From: Amulumruptor sp947039275
GTDB taxonomy: Bacteria > Bacteroidota > Bacteroidia > Bacteroidales > Muribaculaceae
Direction of reading: 5' to 3'
DNA: 64,000 bases
NCBI GenBank assembly: GCA_947039275.1
Contig: CAMQYL010000007.1
Coordinates: forward strand, 22,576-86,575
Shown: in pieces, positions 33,294-41,302 of the stretch
How the letters are laid out: the number at the start of each line of letters is the position of its first letter
Numbering within the stretch: the stretch's first letter is position 1
The notes under the pieces: model-generated
The model's input: only the letters and a program-made list of their open reading frames with translations
Databases searched by the model: none
Told to the model about the DNA's origin: nothing
Translations under genes and position numbers: made by a program

Positions 33294-34400
33294 TTATGGA
33301 ATGTAGATTTTCTTGCCGTTGAGGATATACATGGAGTGGGGAGCGACTGTGACTGTCGCGATGCCGCCTCGGCAGGGAGCTGAGTATCTTATTGTGCCGT
33401 CTGCGCCATAGAGATTCATAACTTCGTGTTCTTGTAATCCTCTGACGGTGATTGTCGTACCGTCAATAGACACATTGGGGTTATCTTGCATATTGTCTCT
33501 GACAGACAACGGAGCATCGACCGTTATGGTTGCCTCGGTTTCGGGCAGCAGGTACTCGCGTGCATCAGGCGTGGAGAAACGTATGTTTCTCAATGTCACC
33601 GTTTGCGTCCCTGAATAGATTGCGTTGATGTCAAAGGTGACCACAGCTCCTGATTGTCCCTCAAATGGGGTGTTGGCAGGGGAGAAAACCGCGATTCTTA
33701 CCATTTCGTCGTTGTGTCTCTTGTAGCTGATGGAATGTCCGTCGGAGACTCTGGAAGCAAGTGCAAACGAATTGTCGTCAATGATGATACCTGGGGATGT
33801 GTAAATGTCAGCCTGAAAAGCAGTAAAAACAGTCTCGTTGTCCAATATCAATGATACCTGCCGGGACGTGTTGACATCCATCTTTTCATCTGAGAGGTAC
33901 AATCTGTCATCATGCACGGTGCCTATCTCTACAGAGAAGTCGGGCATGATTACGTCATTGTCGTTCGCATCGCTGGCATATATATTGCTGACGGTGAGCA
34001 TTCCTCCGGCGAAATCCTCAGAGGCGGTCACGCTTACATACAGCAGGTCGCCATCACTGCCTGTGAGGGGAGTATGGGTCAGTGAGAATGTGCCGACGCG
34101 GAGCATTGACGCGTTGACGAGATTGCTCACGATGGTGTAGCTGTCATTGGCTCTGTCTGAGAGCTGACAGTCGGCTTTGCCATCGGCAGTAGTGTCAAAA
34201 TTCAGTCCTTGTGGCAGTGTGATGTCGGCTTGGAAACCGTACATCGGTTGCGAATTTTCCATCTTAAGGGCGAGCTGGCATGTTTCGCCAGGCTCTATGT
34301 TGACGGCATCCATATAGAGGCGGTCAGAAGCCGAAGCCTGTGACCATGCTCCTGAGAGCATGGCCACTGACATCAGCAGACATTTGAGTGATTTTGTCAT
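33294..34400 (-). CDS. Secreted protein with two cohesin-like domains
   Basis: A 368-residue exported protein with a signal peptide (about 1-25, cut near ASASD). Two tandem beta domains of about 120 residues follow (roughly 28-150 and 160-275), each with cohesin-like features: an opening (VNIEPGETCQLALKMEN; MDVNTSRQVSLILDNE), the strand MYGFQADITLPQGL or FTAFQADIYTSPG, and a late DGDLLYVSVTAS-type strand. The C-terminus (MYILNGKKIYIP) resembles the sorting-like tails of the amylases in this window. It starts 14 bp after the giant LRR gene, which carries a dockerin-like module, so both are one operon. Cohesin identity is from pattern, not a search. No enzyme domain. Confidence 0.6.
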   Translation of the reverse strand: MTKSLKCLLMSVAMLSGAWSQASASDRLYMDAVNIEPGETCQLALKMENSQPMYGFQADITLPQGLNFDTTADGKADCQLSDRANDSYTIVSNLVNASMLRVGTFSLTHTPLTGSDGDLLYVSVTASEDFAGGMLTVSNIYASDANDNDVIMPDFSVEIGTVHDDRLYLSDEKMDVNTSRQVSLILDNETVFTAFQADIYTSPGIIIDDNSFALASRVSDGHSISYKRHNDEMVRIAVFSPANTPFEGQSGAVVTFDINAIYSGTQTVTLRNIRFSTPDAREYLLPETEATITVDAPLSVRDNMQDNPNVSIDGTTITVRGLQEHEVMNLYGADGTIRYSAPCRGGIATVTVAPHSMYILNGKKIYIP

Positions 34401-34414
34401 GTGACGTGTATGTT

Positions 34415-37400
34415 TTATCGTTTTATGTTGATTTTCTTGGCGACAGAGCCGACGGTCACTACGTATATGCCGTCATTGAGCGATATGGTTTCCACATCCT
34501 TGTCGGCTGAGCGGCGTGTCACCTCCTTGCCGTCAATGGTATGTACGGCAATATTAAATCCGGAAGCATTATATACTGCAACACCATCCATCAGTGCTTT
34601 GATAAGGATGTCGTTGCCATGGTCTTGGCTGATGGTTACCTGGCTTGCAAAGTTGGTTTCGTCTACGAATCCAAGCATATACTCGTTGGCTTCGCCGTCG
34701 GCTGCTATGATATTTGATATTGTGATATCTTCAGGCTTGATGCCATTGGTGTTGACATCCAGTTCCATGATGACATCACCATACTCGGCAAGCAGGGAAT
34801 TGTCAATATCGAAGATGGCTACGCGCATGCAGCTGTCGCTGATGCGGCGAGTGGTCAGTGTGTGATGCTCAGCGATGCGCTCGTTGAGCTTGACATCGCT
34901 GATGCTCATGCCCATCGGGACAGTGATGTCGGCTTGGAGAGCTACGTAAGCTACACTGTTGTCAAGTCTGACAGGGAGCGTCAGGAGATGTTCTTGGGGC
35001 TGGATTTCTCCGAGAACGAGACGGTCGCTGCCAAATGTCACGTCGCGCGACAATGCCTTAGACCGACTTGCAACGGTTTCCAGGTCTTGCTCTAAGGCGA
35101 TGCTTACCGTAGCTGATGCATCGGTGACAGTGATGCGACGGTCGCCGTTGACATCCGCAGCCTCCTCGCAGAAGTTCTTGACCTCATTACCGACGGCGTA
35201 GCTTGCTGTATTGACTGCATCGGTGATTGTGACACGGTCATCATCGTTGGAGTCGCCACGCATAGGCGGTGTCACCACGAGTGCATAGTCAGATGCGATG
35301 CCTGACCCGTCGGCAGCCGAAGCAGTGATGGTTACATCGCCGGCTGCGAGTGCGTTGACAGTGCCGTCTTCATCTACTGTAGCGATGGCATCATTAGAAC
35401 TTGACCATATGAGCTGCGGATTGGTGGCAGTGGCGGGAAGTACATCGGCGGCAAGGGATAGCTGGCGTCCTTTCTTGACCGAGGCAGCCTCACCGTTGAT
35501 GGCGATTGACTCGACCATGGTGGGGATGACAGTGGCGATACACTCGGCTTTTACGCCTGAGCCGTCAGCGGCAAGTGCAGTGATTGTGGCTTCGCCTACC
35601 GCATTGGCTGTAACAAGTCCGTTGGCATCGACATCGGCAATTTCAGCATCAGATGTGCGCCATATTATACCCTTGTCGGTGGCATCGTCTGCGCCTACGG
35701 TCACATTGAGTTGGGTGGTCTCGGTGGCTTTGAACGAGATGGCGTTCTGGTCAAGCTCGATGGAGGTCACCATGATGTTGTCGTTGATGGGTCGGATGTC
35801 AGTCCATGCTTGCCATGTAGGTGAGTATTGGTAATATTCTATAGATGTCTCAGGCACGAACAGTGTGCCGTTGGTAGGTACTGACTCTACGAAATTGACA
35901 AGACCTTCGGGTGGGAATTCTGCATATGACTTTACATAAGCTATATTGGAACATCCGGCAAATGAATCTTCGCCAAGAGATGTGGTTTTGTCGCTGAGCG
36001 ACACCCACTTAAGCCCTGTACATCCTTGGAAAGCCTGTTTACCGACCGATGATATGCTCTTGATGGCGACTGACGGGAGCGAAGTGCAGCCAGCAAATGC
36101 TTCCACGCCGAGACCGTAGAGCGTTTCAGGTATTTCTATCCCCTCAAGGGCTGTGCATCCTTTGAAGGCTGCCGGACCGATGATGTTGAGCGACTGACCG
36201 AGGTCAAGAGTCTTGAGCGAGGTACAGCCGGAGAAACTGTTGTCAGCAATGGAAGTCATGCTTGCCGGGAAAGCCACATTGTCGAGCGATGTACACTCTG
36301 AGAAGCCATAGTCAGCCACCTGGCTCAGTTTCGCCCCGAATCTCACCGATTTCAGAGCCGAGCATCCGCGGAAGCCCCACATGCCCACCGACTCGATGTT
36401 GTCAGGCAGATAAAGCTCCTCAAGACCGGTGCAATAAGCAAACATATACTTGTCAACCACCCCGACATTCTCGCCTATCGTCAGATTCTTAAGGGTAGGG
36501 ATGTAGGAGAACGGAGCACGCGTAGCTGATTCCGTGTTGTAAGAAAGCCATCGTCCGAGATAAAGCGTTTCTACAGGACAGTCACGGAACAGACCTTGTG
36601 AAGTGTTTGAGGCACCATAACCTATTTCAAGCAAGTCTGTAGCGTCCTCAAATGTGACATTGGCGAGCTGCTTGCAGTTGCGGAACAAATAGGAATCCAT
36701 CTTTGTAACCACAGCTGGAATCGTTATCGCCTGTAGAGAAGTACAATCATCAAATAATCCCTCTTGGAGCCAATTGCAAGATGTCGAAAGTTTAGCCGAT
36801 TTCATTGCTATATTTTCTTTAAAAGCGTACACTCCTATAGTTGTTACCTTATCGGGAATGCTGATGGATTCAAGTGAAGACATTCCACTGAAAGTATAAT
36901 CACCTATAGAAGTCAGACTTTCCGGGAGTATGATTTCCTTGCAATTGTTGACATTATAAAGTAGGTAGTTCTTGCAATCGGTCACTGTGCCTGCTTGGGA
37001 AAACTTCACGTCTGTTAGGAAGTTCTGACCTTCGAAGGGCGAATAACAGTAATAACCGTTAATAAACGAACTCGTGCCATTTTCTCTCGTACGATAATTA
37101 ATATTACGCCCCATATAGAGCTTTTGCAGACGACTGTTGCCGAATAATGATGAGCCGTTTTTCGATCCGGCTCCTACAGTTATTGCTTTTGGTGAATCCA
37201 CGAAGATCACCTCTGTAATGAGAGGTGTATTATAGAAGCAGTAGTCGCCGATTGATGATGTTTTGGCAGGGAATGTGAGAGCAGGTAAGACAGAGCAATC
37301 GGAAAAAGTGTAATTGCCGATTTTGAAATCAAGATTGTTCCCGGATTCCTCCCTGAAAATCACTTCTTTTAACTTAGAATCCTCAGCACATGCGTAATCA

Positions 37401-40126
37401 TCAAGCAAGATAAGATTATCGGGGAAATCTATCTGAGTAAGCTCGGTACATTTGTAAAACGAATGATCGTGTGCTTTCTGTAGACTCGGAAATTCTAATG
37501 CAGTCAGCCCCGTACAGTTGGCAAATGCGTAACTGTAGACTTCTTTCAGACTTTCGGGGAATGCCAAGGTCTTGACATTGACGCAACCATTGAGCAAATG
37601 GTTGTATAGGAATGTAACCTTGTTGCCGATTTTTACCGACCGTAGATCTGCCTTGTTGACAAACGGTGCACTGGCTCGTGTCTCCGTTCTTTTTGTCTCA
37701 GGATTCCATAGACTTTCTGATGCGCTGCTTGAGTAGGTAATATCACGCCCTATGGTCAGGAAACGGATGGGACAGTCATAGAAGTAGTCATATTTGCGGT
37801 CGCGATAGGTGTCAGTTGATGTCAGTGCGTCTATTTTTGAGCTACGACAGCCTCTGTTATTGATGCTGAGTGTACCTTCGCCATCTCGGAATGTCAGATA
37901 AGCTACACGTGTACAGCCATAAAAGCTGTTTGAGCCGATGGATGTGACAGTGCCGGGGATTGAAAACTGCATGATGCCGGCGTTGTTCCAAAACACCTCA
38001 GAGCCGATTGTTTTCAGTCCCTCGTTCATGGTGATGGTGGCGAGGCTTGCATCATTGTAAAATGCCTGATTTCCAATGGACTTCGCCGTAGCAGGAACCA
38101 TCATCTCCGACAAAGATGTGCAGTCTTTGAATGCTTTGTCTGGCACGGATGTCAGTGACAATCCGAGTTTGGCGACAGTCAGCTTCGTGCATCCTTCAAA
38201 GGCTGATGTCCCCATGGTGGTAAACGTGTCGGGAAGTATCAGAGCGGTAAACGATTTGCAGCCATAGAATGCCCAAGCACCTATGGATTTCAGGCTCTTG
38301 CCGACTGTTACCTCCGTTACGCTCGAACAGTTATAGAAAGCTTCGTCACCGATGGCTGTGATAGCGTCCGGGAAAGTCAGCTTGGTGACATTGGAGCAAT
38401 TTCCAAAAGCAGCCTTTCCGACGGTAGCCAGGTCAGACCCAAGATTAAGTGTGGTCAGCTTTGAGCAACTTTCAAAAGCCGAAGCCCCGATTTCCTGAAC
38501 CTTAGGAAGCCCCATCAGCGTAATGGACCCGTTTTTATAAAACAGGTAGTCAGGAATCTTCGTGACGGATGCCGACACGGTCACCTTCGCTAATTTCGGC
38601 TGGTTGTAGAAAGCGGAGTATCCGTAACGTTGGGGGTATTGAGCAAAAGTGTAAGAACTGCCATAATTTTTATATGTAATGTTTCGTCCGATGTAAACCT
38701 CTTCAAGCGGACAATAAGAGAAGAGTCCGGAGCCGGAATTACTTGAAGATGAGGAGTAACTGACACCGAGGCTGATGGGTTTTTCTCCATCCTCCAGCCG
38801 TACTGTTTTCAAAGCATTGCAACCGTAAAACGGGAGGTAGGATGCTCCGCTTTCGATTGTTCTTCCGACCTGGGTGACGGTGCCGGGGATGCTGATGCTC
38901 TCGATGGCGGTGCAGTTGGCGAAGACCGCATCTCCGATTGCAGTCAGCCCCTCAGCCAGGGATATACTTGACAGGCTGCTACAGTCACTTAAGCAATTGG
39001 CGGATAGAGTTTTGCATCCACTACCGATTGATATGCTTTTCAGTTTCTTGCTTGAAGAAAATGCGTTTGCTCCTATTTCGGTCACGCTGTTTGGAATAGT
39101 AAGGGATGATATACCGCTGCGGTCAAAAGCATATCGCCCGATTGATGTCAGAGTCTCGGGTAAGGTGAAAGATATCCCTTCGATGATGCTGCTTCCGACT
39201 GATTGGAATGCGTAGTCTCCAATTGATTGTAATGCGGCACCAAGATTGATTTCATTAAGTTTGTAGCAACCATTGAAAGCATAGTCCCCGATTGATTTTG
39301 TAGCTGAACCTAACGATAGAGTAGACATGTTGGCATTGGACTGAAAAGCATATTCGCCTATTGACTCAACACTGGCAGGAAGTGATACCATCTGAAGATT
39401 GCAGCCATTGAACGCATATTTAGGAATCGAAGTCAATGACTCTCCGAATGTAGCCGTGGTCAGTCCACTACATTTATAAAACAGATAGTCAGGGATCTGG
39501 GTGACAGATGCCGACACGGTCACCTTTGCTAATTTCGGCTGGTTGTAGAAAGCAGAGTAGCCGTAACGGCTGGGATATTGAGCAAAAGTGTAAGAACTGC
39601 CATAATTTTTATATGTAATGTTTCGTCCGATGTAAACCTCTTCAAGCGGACAATAAGAGAAGAGTCCGGAGCCGGAATTACTTGAAGATGAGGAGTAACT
39701 GACACCGAGGCTGATGGGTTTTTCTCCATCCTCCAGCCGTACTGTTTTCAAAGCATTGCAACCGTAAAACGGGAGGTAGGATGCTCCGCTTTCGATTGTT
39801 CTTCCGACCTGGGTGACGGTGCCGGGGATGCTGATGCTCTCGATGGCGGTGCAGTTGGCGAAGGCGCGGTCGGTGATGGAGGTGACGGTGAAGGGGACAC
39901 CGTTGTAGGTGACGCTCTCGGGGACGGTGACTGCTGAGGGCAGTTCGGAGTAGTTGGCGGATGTGGTGCTCTGGTAGGTCAGGGCGGCTGTGCGCGTGGA
40001 GGTGTTAAGCTCGTAGTACAAGCCGTCGATCTCTACGCTCTCGGCAAGTGCGCTCAGCGACATGCCGATGGCAAGCGTCAGCAGCATGCTGCTTCGCTTG
40101 GAGTGGAAGAATCTGTGATTAGACAT
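34415..40126 (-). CDS. Giant BspA-like LRR surface protein with Big_2, dockerin-like and cohesin-like modules
   Basis: A 1903-residue exported protein. Domain order: signal peptide (about 1-27, LSALAES); a long array of LRR_5/BspA-type repeats (about 45-1450, recurring FxxCTxLxxIxIPxxVTxIGxxAF); two bacterial Ig-like Big_2 domains (about 1450-1620); a dockerin-like pair of calcium loops (GDSNDDDRVTITD and ADVNGDRRITVTD, about 1622-1681); a cohesin-like domain (about 1690-1840); and a C-terminal region ending GIYVVTVGSVAKKINIKR, like type IX secretion sorting domains. BspA-type repeats bind host matrix or other bacteria in characterised relatives. I start at ATG 40126, which gives a signal peptide; the frame stays open upstream into a repeat arm. 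The LRR array contains a recent internal duplication. Confidence 0.8.
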   Translation of the reverse strand: MSNHRFFHSKRSSMLLTLAIGMSLSALAESVEIDGLYYELNTSTRTAALTYQSTTSANYSELPSAVTVPESVTYNGVPFTVTSITDRAFANCTAIESISIPGTVTQVGRTIESGASYLPFYGCNALKTVRLEDGEKPISLGVSYSSSSSNSGSGLFSYCPLEEVYIGRNITYKNYGSSYTFAQYPSRYGYSAFYNQPKLAKVTVSASVTQIPDYLFYKCSGLTTATFGESLTSIPKYAFNGCNLQMVSLPASVESIGEYAFQSNANMSTLSLGSATKSIGDYAFNGCYKLNEINLGAALQSIGDYAFQSVGSSIIEGISFTLPETLTSIGRYAFDRSGISSLTIPNSVTEIGANAFSSSKKLKSISIGSGCKTLSANCLSDCSSLSSISLAEGLTAIGDAVFANCTAIESISIPGTVTQVGRTIESGASYLPFYGCNALKTVRLEDGEKPISLGVSYSSSSSNSGSGLFSYCPLEEVYIGRNITYKNYGSSYTFAQYPQRYGYSAFYNQPKLAKVTVSASVTKIPDYLFYKNGSITLMGLPKVQEIGASAFESCSKLTTLNLGSDLATVGKAAFGNCSNVTKLTFPDAITAIGDEAFYNCSSVTEVTVGKSLKSIGAWAFYGCKSFTALILPDTFTTMGTSAFEGCTKLTVAKLGLSLTSVPDKAFKDCTSLSEMMVPATAKSIGNQAFYNDASLATITMNEGLKTIGSEVFWNNAGIMQFSIPGTVTSIGSNSFYGCTRVAYLTFRDGEGTLSINNRGCRSSKIDALTSTDTYRDRKYDYFYDCPIRFLTIGRDITYSSSASESLWNPETKRTETRASAPFVNKADLRSVKIGNKVTFLYNHLLNGCVNVKTLAFPESLKEVYSYAFANCTGLTALEFPSLQKAHDHSFYKCTELTQIDFPDNLILLDDYACAEDSKLKEVIFREESGNNLDFKIGNYTFSDCSVLPALTFPAKTSSIGDYCFYNTPLITEVIFVDSPKAITVGAGSKNGSSLFGNSRLQKLYMGRNINYRTRENGTSSFINGYYCYSPFEGQNFLTDVKFSQAGTVTDCKNYLLYNVNNCKEIILPESLTSIGDYTFSGMSSLESISIPDKVTTIGVYAFKENIAMKSAKLSTSCNWLQEGLFDDCTSLQAITIPAVVTKMDSYLFRNCKQLANVTFEDATDLLEIGYGASNTSQGLFRDCPVETLYLGRWLSYNTESATRAPFSYIPTLKNLTIGENVGVVDKYMFAYCTGLEELYLPDNIESVGMWGFRGCSALKSVRFGAKLSQVADYGFSECTSLDNVAFPASMTSIADNSFSGCTSLKTLDLGQSLNIIGPAAFKGCTALEGIEIPETLYGLGVEAFAGCTSLPSVAIKSISSVGKQAFQGCTGLKWVSLSDKTTSLGEDSFAGCSNIAYVKSYAEFPPEGLVNFVESVPTNGTLFVPETSIEYYQYSPTWQAWTDIRPINDNIMVTSIELDQNAISFKATETTQLNVTVGADDATDKGIIWRTSDAEIADVDANGLVTANAVGEATITALAADGSGVKAECIATVIPTMVESIAINGEAASVKKGRQLSLAADVLPATATNPQLIWSSSNDAIATVDEDGTVNALAAGDVTITASAADGSGIASDYALVVTPPMRGDSNDDDRVTITDAVNTASYAVGNEVKNFCEEAADVNGDRRITVTDASATVSIALEQDLETVASRSKALSRDVTFGSDRLVLGEIQPQEHLLTLPVRLDNSVAYVALQADITVPMGMSISDVKLNERIAEHHTLTTRRISDSCMRVAIFDIDNSLLAEYGDVIMELDVNTNGIKPEDITISNIIAADGEANEYMLGFVDETNFASQVTISQDHGNDILIKALMDGVAVYNASGFNIAVHTIDGKEVTRRSADKDVETISLNDGIYVVTVGSVAKKINIKR
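38637..38924 (-). repeat. Internal direct repeat of the LRR gene, copy A
   Basis: A 288-bp stretch identical to 39576-39863, lying 939 bp (313 codons, in frame) away in the same gene. It encodes LRR units including ESISIPGTVTQVGRTIE and YCPLEEVYIGRNITY. Similarity continues with scattered differences to the right of both exact segments' low-coordinate edges. Confidence 0.9.
39576..39863 (-). repeat. Internal direct repeat of the LRR gene, copy B
   Basis: Exact partner of 38637-38924. Identity over 288 bp, while the flanking LRR codons have diverged, points to recent duplication or gene conversion between units. Confidence 0.9.
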
Positions 40127-40178
40127 GTTTATTTTTATTAGATTGGTATTGATATATAAGACATTTTGTGTGCTCGTT

Positions 40179-40262
40179 GTAGGGACATGCCGTGGCATGT
40201 CCGCCTCATATGCGTTGGTATATCTGTCATTGTATCGCGGACATGCCACGGCATGTCCCTAC
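40179..40262. repeat. Inverted pair of GACATGCC palindromic arms (CGTGG core)
   Basis: Arms 40179-40201 and 40240-40262 with GCCGTGGC / GCCACGGC cores, separated by 38 bp. The right arm lies inside the 3' end of the P-loop gene on the minus strand and encodes VGTCRGMS; the left arm is downstream of that gene's stop. Confidence 0.88.
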
Positions 40263-40736
40263 ATCGTGGTGCATTTCTTGGAGGAGGGCGGCGATGTCAG
40301 CTGCGCGGCGGCGGTAGAGCATCTTGCGGTCTACGTCTTTTCCCCAGCCTTGCCATGTCACGTATGGCGTGGATTCCACGATGCGCATATTGTGATCGCG
40401 TCCGAAATCCCAGAGGACGGCGTAGGTCGTGGGGCGGTCATGGTCATATCTCGTGCGACTTGCTCCCACTATTGCGTCGCACTGTTCTTCTAAACATTTC
40501 TGGAGACATCCAGCCACATAGTTTTGGCTGCCTGGGTCGCCCTCGGTAATTACTCCTATGCGCTGACCAATTGATTCAATGATGACAAACCAGTCTCGGC
40601 TTTCATCGGGGTAACAGTCCCTGTCATTGTAGACAATGCTGCTGCCAGGATGGTCAGCAAGGAGTTTGATGAGTTCGCGCAGGGTTGACGATTTCCCACG
40701 GCTGCCGGCTCCTTTGATGATGATCATTGCGTCCAT
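40227..40736 (-). CDS. Small P-loop NTPase-like protein, function unknown
   Basis: About 169 residues. The start MDAMIIIKGAGSRGKSSTL contains a Walker A loop (GAGSRGKSS) right at the N-terminus. Further on are SIVYNDRDCYPDE and FVIIESIGQRIGVITEGDPG, a Walker-B-like hydrophobic strand followed by acidic residues. There is no export signal or known fusion domain. The open frame continues upstream through the structured RNA region, but a P-loop at residues 8-16 and the RNA both favour the ATG at 40736. The last 15 codons run into a palindromic repeat arm (GTCRGMS), so the native C-terminus has probably been replaced. I do not recognise a named family. Confidence 0.6.
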   Translation of the reverse strand: MDAMIIIKGAGSRGKSSTLRELIKLLADHPGSSIVYNDRDCYPDESRDWFVIIESIGQRIGVITEGDPGSQNYVAGCLQKCLEEQCDAIVGASRTRYDHDRPTTYAVLWDFGRDHNMRIVESTPYVTWQGWGKDVDRKMLYRRRAADIAALLQEMHHDVGTCRGMSAIQ

Positions 40737-40811
40737 AGTCACATGGTATGTGTGCCACACGATGGACTCCCTGGGAAGATGGCTTGATTGGTTAGATGTG
40801 TGCGGTCCGAT

Positions 40812-41132
40812 ATATAAAAAAGGAGGCGTGAGAGTCCTTATCGGCTGCCCGTCCCGCTGCTTGAGGCCTACCACAGCCCATCCAAAGTGTGGAACGAGCA
40901 GCGGTGACCTCACGCCGATATGATATGTATATGCCCAAGCCCCGTCCTCGCGGACGGGTACAGTATGGGCTGTGCAAATCATACCCGAGGCATCTACCGC
41001 TGCATGCCCCTTGACTTTGGATTGGATGAAAGTGGTAGTTTCAAGCAGTCAAGAGCAAGCGCATGATAAACGCTTCCATATGTCTAAACCCACCCAGCCG
41101 GCTCCGCGGTGGAAGCCATCGGCGTGAGTTTC
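40812..41132 (-). ncRNA. Unidentified structured RNA, about 320 nt, upstream of the P-loop gene
   Basis: Read on the minus strand from about 41132 to 40812. Stems: CTCACGCCGAT (41128-41118) with ATCGGCGTGAG (40919-40909); AAGCG/CGCTT (41075-41057); CTTGACT/AGTCAAG (41053-41010); GGCAT/ATGCC (41008-40989); CCCGTCC/GGACGGG with GCGA loop, inside a GCCC/GGGC outer stem (40970-40933); CCGCTGCT/AGCAGCGG (40904-40854) enclosing CCACA/TGTGG. Near the 3' end CTCACGCC recurs (40832-40825) and is followed by U6. A -7 promoter box precedes it. Motifs of RNase P RNA, tmRNA and cobalamin riboswitches are absent. It could be a stand-alone RNA or a leader that controls the P-loop gene 76 nt on. Confidence 0.5.
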
Positions 41133-41137
41133 AAATG

Positions 41138-41145
41138 CAAATATA
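41138..41145 (-). promoter_or_regulatory. -7 box of the structured RNA
   Basis: On the minus strand TATATTTG followed by C, placing the start near 41132, at the 5' edge of the first stem. No well-spaced -33 element. Confidence 0.5.
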
Positions 41146-41205
41146 ATCAAATATCTGCAAAAATGTATGTTTTTTTGATGAATTAGCAGAGAATGATATG
41201 TGTAT

Positions 41206-41291
41206 GTAGGGATATGCCGTGGCATGTCCGCGTATCCAGTCCGGTCATAAAGAACGTGTCAGGAGGCGGACATGCCACGGCATGTCCCTAC
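41206..41291. repeat. Inverted pair of GACATGCC palindromic arms after the exporter operon
   Basis: Arms 41206-41228 (with one change, GATATGCC) and 41269-41291, 40 bp apart. The right arm ends 11 bp beyond the stop of the TolC-type gene, so it may serve as its transcript end. Confidence 0.85.
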
Positions 41292-41302
41292 GGGGAGGGG
41301 GA

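Noticed and set aside
40737..40982. Upstream in-frame extension of the P-loop protein
   Set aside because: The frame is open, but it runs through the stems of the structured RNA, has no protein-like pattern, and a P-loop at the extreme N-terminus is normal for ATG 40736.
40812..41132. Structured RNA considered as RNase P RNA, tmRNA or 6S RNA
   Set aside because: No GAGGAAAGTCC or ACAGAA core of RNase P, no tag-peptide frame or tRNA-like ends for tmRNA, and it is multi-domain, not one long bubble hairpin as in 6S RNA.
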